NCBI GenBank assembly: GCA_020433835.1 | Contig: JAGRBY010000093.1 | Location: 1-16,654 of the forward strand | Direction: 5' to 3' | Source of the DNA: Anaerolineae bacterium | GTDB lineage: Bacteria > Chloroflexota > Anaerolineae > 4572-78 > J111 | Length of the DNA stretch: 16,654 nt | Shown: positions 13,604-16,654 of the stretch, one piece after another | Position numbering within the stretch: the stretch's first letter is position 1 | Layout: every line of letters begins with the position of its first letter | Made by a program: the position numbers and the translations under genes | Notes under the pieces: model-generated | What the model saw: only the letters and a program-made list of their open reading frames with translations | The model's database searches: none | What the model was told of the DNA's origin: nothing

Positions 13604-14530
13604 ATGGTCAAACTCGAAAAGGCGATAACACTTATCAAAGCCGGTAACAAGACAGAAGCCCGCCCCATACTGGCTGACATATTGAAGGCTGACTTGAATA
13701 ACGAGCATGCTTGGCTCTGGATGTCAGCGTGTGTTGATTCTGATGTTCAGCGTCGGGATTGCATAGAAAATATTTTTCGGATTAACCCTCAAAGCGAATT
13801 AGCCCAATACGGCCTTGTACTGCTGGATCAAAAAAAGCACCTCCCGCCCAAGCCAAAGTTAAAGCCTCTCAAATCACACAGTCGCCTACAAGCCGTAAAA
13901 GAAGATAAGCAATATAAAGAAGAATGTTCACTTAAAGAAGTGGATCAAGGTTCCTCCTTTGCAATATACAGAACGCTGGCAGCTTTCGGCACACTAGCCG
14001 TTATCGCTGGTGCGTTTGGCCCTTGGTTTACAGTCATCTCTTCGGGTGTAATAAACGAAACCTTAAATAAATCTGGAATGGAAGGCGATGGGCCTTTTGT
14101 TCTTTTTTGTGGAGCAATAGCCGCAATTGAAGTTTTGACGATGAAATATAAGCCGGGGAGATTTGTAGGAGTATGGACAGCCCTATTTGCCTTTTTTGCC
14201 GGCTTTTTTGCCATTTACGATATATTTCATGCTTATTCTTTGTTAGAAGAAATTCGCTTAGAATTAGGGAGAAATACTGTTGTATCATTAAGCATTGACT
14301 GGGGATTACCTTTAATCATTATGGGTGCAGGTTTGCTGTTCTTTGTAGGTCTTTCAAAATTTCCTGGCTCAGCAGAAGACTCTATAGCAAAGTCAGCGCC
14401 ACTTGAGAAGAAGAATAGCCGAACTATTCTGTCTCAGTCAAGTTGTTTCGTAATCTACGTAATAAGTTTAATAATACTTGTTCTCTTACTTTTTCTTCCT
14501 GGTGTGATTTTTTTGGTGGTTTATAGTTAA
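13604..14530 (+). CDS. TPR-like and multi-pass membrane protein, partner of the NERD-helicase
   Basis: A 308-residue protein. Residues 1-75 are a helical repeat resembling TPR (ITLIKAGNKTEARPILADIL; NEHAWLWMSACV; NPQSELAQYGL), a block I have seen at the N-terminus of many chloroflexal proteins. A charged Lys-rich linker (76-115) leads to about five membrane segments: 122-146, 164-181, 187-211, 233-252 and 279-307. No enzymatic motif is seen. It follows the helicase stop by 6 bases with a weak ribosome site (TAGGT), so it is very likely co-expressed. A membrane partner of a nuclease-helicase is reminiscent of two-part phage-defence systems with a sensor and a membrane effector; this is inference only. 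Confidence 0.75.
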   Translation: MVKLEKAITLIKAGNKTEARPILADILKADLNNEHAWLWMSACVDSDVQRRDCIENIFRINPQSELAQYGLVLLDQKKHLPPKPKLKPLKSHSRLQAVKEDKQYKEECSLKEVDQGSSFAIYRTLAAFGTLAVIAGAFGPWFTVISSGVINETLNKSGMEGDGPFVLFCGAIAAIEVLTMKYKPGRFVGVWTALFAFFAGFFAIYDIFHAYSLLEEIRLELGRNTVVSLSIDWGLPLIIMGAGLLFFVGLSKFPGSAEDSIAKSAPLEKKNSRTILSQSSCFVIYVISLIILVLLLFLPGVIFLVVYS

Positions 14531-14847
14531 TAGGGGTCTTTATTAGCTTAGTCCGTTACATCCTTTTTGATGAGTTTAGTTTCTCGGAGAGGGTTTCTTG
14601 CTAGGCTTATCCCCAGGGATTTTTGTTATGAGATTAACGGCCTGGAAGAATTAAGCATCTAGTCTTATGTTCCTTCATTAAGCAAACTCTGCCCCATCAT
14701 CGGCCGTCTGCTACAATCAAAGTCAATACCTCACTTAATCATTCCCAAGGTTGGAAAATAAATCGTATAGTTACTAGCCTTAGGGTTGTTATGAGCAGAT
14801 TGTGATAATCGCTTCTCTTGGACGTGATACACCTTTCAAGTGAGTAA
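14531..14847. other. Convergent intergenic region
   Basis: About 317 bases between the membrane protein gene (plus) and the XRE gene (minus), which face each other. It contains an exact TCCCCAGGGA element (14610-14619). A weak hairpin AGTGA...TCACT (about 14839-14857) overlaps the XRE stop and may terminate it. I see no convincing gene, RNA or promoter in the rest. Confidence 0.5.
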
Positions 14848-15174
14848 TTAATCACTCTTGCGAAACTTGAATCTGGCAAACTCCAAAACTGCTTTCCTAT
14901 CCTCTGGTGACATATTACGGGCCAGTTCAATTAATTCTTGGAGGGTGTCATCTTCATCAGCAGGTGGCAGGATGTCAGCAATCCTCAATAGCTTCTCCGG
15001 CGGCTCACCCAAGGCCGCAGCTACCGCCGTAACAAACTTTTGACTGGGTTCACGCTTTTGATTAATAACCTCAGAAATCAACCCCTGGGCAACGCCTGAT
15101 AGTCGAGATAGTTCCCGCTGAGACAATCGCCGCTTCTTCATTTCCTGTCCTAACCACGGTCCAAAGTCCATCAT
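14848..15174 (-). CDS. XRE-family helix-turn-helix regulator
   Basis: A 108-residue DNA-binding protein. Residues about 6-65 form a Cro/CI-type HTH: LSQRELSRLSGVAQGLISEV, with REPS after the recognition helix and VTAVAAALG at the domain end. The C-terminal part is acidic then helical (LQELIELARNMSPEDRKAVLEFARF), probably for dimerisation. It is divergent from the RHH gene, and the shared region carries several palindromes, so it probably represses both. Start: ATG 15174 or 15171. No Shine-Dalgarno is visible and a TACAAT -10-like box lies at 15187-15182, so the message may be leaderless. Confidence 0.88.
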   Translation of the reverse strand: MMDFGPWLGQEMKKRRLSQRELSRLSGVAQGLISEVINQKREPSQKFVTAVAAALGEPPEKLLRIADILPPADEDDTLQELIELARNMSPEDRKAVLEFARFKFRKSD

Positions 15175-15213
15175 AGTTCAGATTGTAAATCAAAACGCTC
15201 AAAACAAAAATAT

Positions 15214-15236
15214 TTAGTATTGACATTCCATACTAA
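15214..15236. promoter_or_regulatory. Inverted repeat operator, likely bound by the XRE regulator
   Basis: TTAGTAT (15214-15220) and ATACTAA (15230-15236) are perfect inverted copies 9 bases apart. They flank and overlap the -35 box of the rightward promoter. ATACT-A-AGTAT (15230-15240) is a second overlapping palindrome in the spacer. Binding by an XRE dimer would block the promoter. Confidence 0.55.
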
Positions 15237-15248
15237 GTATGATACAAT
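15220..15248 (+). promoter_or_regulatory. Strong sigma-70 promoter of the rightward operon
   Basis: A perfect TTGACA (15220-15225), a 17-base spacer and TACAAT (15243-15248). The predicted start is about 15255. It drives the RHH gene and probably the genes after it. Confidence 0.75.
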
Positions 15249-15268
15249 TTGATCAAATATTTGATCAA
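15249..15268. promoter_or_regulatory. Perfect 20-base palindrome over the transcription start
   Basis: TTGATCAAATATTTGATCAA is exactly self-complementary and also contains two TTGATCAA half-repeats. It begins right after the -10 and covers the predicted start, the typical place for a repressor. The binder could be the XRE protein or the RHH protein encoded just downstream (autorepression). Confidence 0.6.
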
Positions 15269-15302
15269 TACGATTTAATAAATGATTAAAGGCGATGTGG
15301 AT

Positions 15303-15500
15303 ATGGCAAGTGAGCCGATGTTAAAAAAATGCTTCACAGTACCGGAGGATGACTGGCAAGAAGTAACCGCCCTGGCAAGCCGGTTGGATTGTTCCTGTTC
15401 ATGGTTAATACGACAGGGCATTAAAGAGGTTATCAGGATCGGCACGGAAAGCCGGGAGGCTCTGGAGACACGCCGAGCCATAACTGAATATAGCAAATAA
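15303..15500 (+). CDS. RHH-like small DNA-binding protein
   Basis: A 65-residue protein. A strand (LKKCFTVPEDDW) is followed by helices with DCSCSWLIRQGIKEVIRIG, the layout of CopG/MetJ-type ribbon-helix-helix proteins, then a charged tail. I chose ATG 15303 because AAAGG lies about 10 bases upstream; the ATG at 15282 has none but would give a leader of about 27 bases and 72 residues. It is the first gene after a palindrome-rich promoter and may repress itself. It is not closely similar to the RHH protein at 5784. The next gene starts 78 bases later. Confidence 0.65.
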   Translation: MASEPMLKKCFTVPEDDWQEVTALASRLDCSCSWLIRQGIKEVIRIGTESREALETRRAITEYSK

Positions 15501-15578
15501 TAAAATCGGCCCGCCCCGGTGATGCGAACACCGAATCGAGCCTAACATCACACGTAACTCTTGAAAGGAACACGTGCA

Positions 15579-16016
15579 ATGTCTAAATTAAATTCTAACT
15601 TTAATGGCCCTAACGGACAACAACCGCTTATCCCCTATGGACAACTTCTTTTTCTTACCGCAAAAATCCCCAACCTTGAAAGGCTGATTGCTCAACTTCA
15701 AGTCGAATTGGCTAAAGCCAAGCGAATTGTCGTCTCTTTCGGCAATCCCTTAAATCCCCAGGGAATCAATGGCAAGGTGCTGGCAGCTGATAAGGCCAGA
15801 CCCACCATTAATTTGGGTCTGGCTTTTAACCATCGATTGCCACGCGATAGCCGGTTAATCGAGGTAAGCCCAATGAGAATCTTGTCTTTACTGACCAGCA
15901 AGAGGGAAGAGACTCGGCTCTTCAAAGTCGGCAATTGGCTGTTGATTCTGGTCAATGCCCTTCGCCGAGAACTTAAGCGGAATATGAGCAATGGTATAGC
16001 GAGGAGCCAGCAATGA
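15579..16016 (+). CDS. Unknown 145-residue protein
   Basis: I do not recognise this protein. It has a helical start (LIPYGQLLFLTAKIPNLERL, then QLQVELAKAKR), a middle part with possible strands (RIVVSFGNPLNPQGINGK), and a basic helical end (NWLLILVNALRRELKRN). The start is ATG 15579, 10 bases after GAAAGGA; a TTG at 15561 lies before that site and is rejected. It overlaps the next gene as ATGA (16013-16016). A copy of the TCCCCAGGGA element lies within it at 15755-15764. The 78 bases upstream contain a weak hairpin CGGTG-ATGCGAA-CACCG but no promoter I could recognise. Confidence 0.65.
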   Translation: MSKLNSNFNGPNGQQPLIPYGQLLFLTAKIPNLERLIAQLQVELAKAKRIVVSFGNPLNPQGINGKVLAADKARPTINLGLAFNHRLPRDSRLIEVSPMRILSLLTSKREETRLFKVGNWLLILVNALRRELKRNMSNGIARSQQ

Positions 16017-16279
16017 AAACTAAGCAGGAATCGATTCAAGTCTGGCTCGAAGCCACCGACGCGGCAATAGAAGCCCTACGCAGTTGGCGGGCTTATCTGC
16101 AACTTTGGCAGCAATCTGAGGAACAGGTTGACCATGACTTCTTCAATTCGATTATTAACGACATGGATCGACGAGCCAACTTGTTTTTATGGATGGATGC
16201 CAGTGAGGCCGGGCTAGATGACCTCACAGAGGTTTTGACCGGATGGGACTGGGGAGGCGATGATCAAGAAACTGAATGA
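16013..16279 (+). CDS. Unknown 88-residue acidic, Trp-rich protein
   Basis: An unrecognised small protein with 8 Trp, probably mostly helical (IQVWLEATDAAIEALRSW, then AYLQLWQQ), ending acidic (TEVLTGWDWGGDDQETE). Its start overlaps the preceding stop (ATGA), so translation is coupled. The last 20 bases overlap the start of the membrane protein gene at 16260. The three-gene overlap implies a shared function with the membrane protein. It has no signal peptide or membrane segment. Confidence 0.65.
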   Translation: MKTKQESIQVWLEATDAAIEALRSWRAYLQLWQQSEEQVDHDFFNSIINDMDRRANLFLWMDASEAGLDDLTEVLTGWDWGGDDQETE

Positions 16280-16654
16280 CTTAGTTATCCAATCAGCGGA
16301 CAATCTACCCGCCGCCCTATTGTTGCTCATCATGGTTTATGTAATGGGTGAATTGCACAACTACACCGCCATGCGCGTCTTTGCTGAAGAAGCCGGAGTT
16401 CCCTGGCTCTTGTCTTACTTGACCCCGATTATGGTTGGCGTTTTCATCCTGGTGATCTACTGGATTTTGGTCGCCTATAAAGCCCAGGGCTTTAACACTG
16501 CCCTGCCCTGGTTGGTGATAATTATTTTTGTGACTGCCTCTTTTTGGCTCAATATTTTACACTTTTGCACTGATGATGATGGGTTTGAAATTGCTGCCGA
16601 TGGGTTGGCGATCGCTGCCCTACCACCCGCACTGATCTTCTTTGGAGGTTGGCT
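16260..16654 (+). CDS. Multi-pass membrane protein, cut by the window edge
   Basis: The frame is open from ATG 16260 to the end of the window (131 complete codons). A cytoplasmic start (MIKKLNDLVIQSADN) is followed by hydrophobic segments LPAALLLLIMVYVMG, PIMVGVFILVIYWILVAY, WLVIIIFVTASFWLNIL and ADGLAIAALPPALIFF. This resembles small membrane proteins of conjugative or phage-like elements (the DUF2637/SpdB style was considered), but the likeness is weak. GGAGG stands 2 bases before the ATG, closer than usual. It overlaps the preceding gene by 20 bases. The C-terminus is not visible. Confidence 0.7.
   Translation, partial: MIKKLNDLVIQSADNLPAALLLLIMVYVMGELHNYTAMRVFAEEAGVPWLLSYLTPIMVGVFILVIYWILVAYKAQGFNTALPWLVIIIFVTASFWLNILHFCTDDDGFEIAADGLAIAALPPALIFFGGW

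Noticed and set aside
13945..14288. Minus-strand open frames inside the membrane protein gene
   Set aside because: They are reverse readings of hydrophobic codons, have no ribosome sites, and lie within a well-supported gene.
16013..16279. Fourth member of the Trp-rich small-protein family
   Set aside because: Trp content is similar but the W-x(2-3)-Y-x-W...A-E spacing is not reproduced; the likeness is compositional.

Overview
The window reads as bacterial chromosome, or a large mobile element, from a lineage resembling Chloroflexota (Anaerolineae-like). This rests on recall of family habits, not on a search. The clues are a secreted nuclease with a long Thr-Pro linker, an N-terminal TPR-like block with an EHAWLW signature, and an imuA-imuB-dnaE2 mutasome cassette under a Gram-positive-type SOS box.

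Bases 1-4865, mostly minus strand, are a DNA-damage mutagenesis operon read right to left. The order is promoter and SOS box, imuA (RecA-like), imuB (Y-family polymerase without catalytic acids, with a clamp-binding motif), a small DUF6504-like gene, then dnaE2, which runs off the left edge. Genes overlap or abut. dnaE2 carries a one-base frameshift, and the small gene has no normal start codon.

Bases about 4870-9851, plus strand, are more AT-rich and look like an accessory replication module. First come a short promoter-terminator unit, an unknown 103-residue protein, an AT-rich gap, and a duplicated cassette of ribbon-helix-helix (RHH) and Trp-rich small proteins that is partly broken. Then come a small coupled ORF, a RepA-like RecA-fold ATPase/helicase, a striking TTACCC/GGGTAA hairpin region, and a zinc-finger plus Toprim primase. 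Helicase, structured repeat and primase together suggest an origin of a plasmid or integrative element. No integrase, initiator or relaxase is visible.

Bases 9875-14530 hold a minus-strand secreted thermonuclease with a lamin-tail-like domain. After a 540-base non-coding gap comes a two-gene plus-strand unit: a NERD nuclease fused to a UvrD-like helicase, then a TPR plus multi-pass membrane protein. This pair is the best candidate for an undescribed defence or DNA-processing system.

Bases 14531-16654 hold a convergent gap, a minus-strand XRE regulator, and a divergent promoter loaded with palindromes. This promoter drives an RHH protein, two unknown proteins and a membrane protein cut by the right edge, the last three overlapping.

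An imperfect palindrome, TCCCCAGGGA, recurs five times exactly outside the mutasome block. No tRNA, rRNA, insertion sequence or CRISPR array was recognised.
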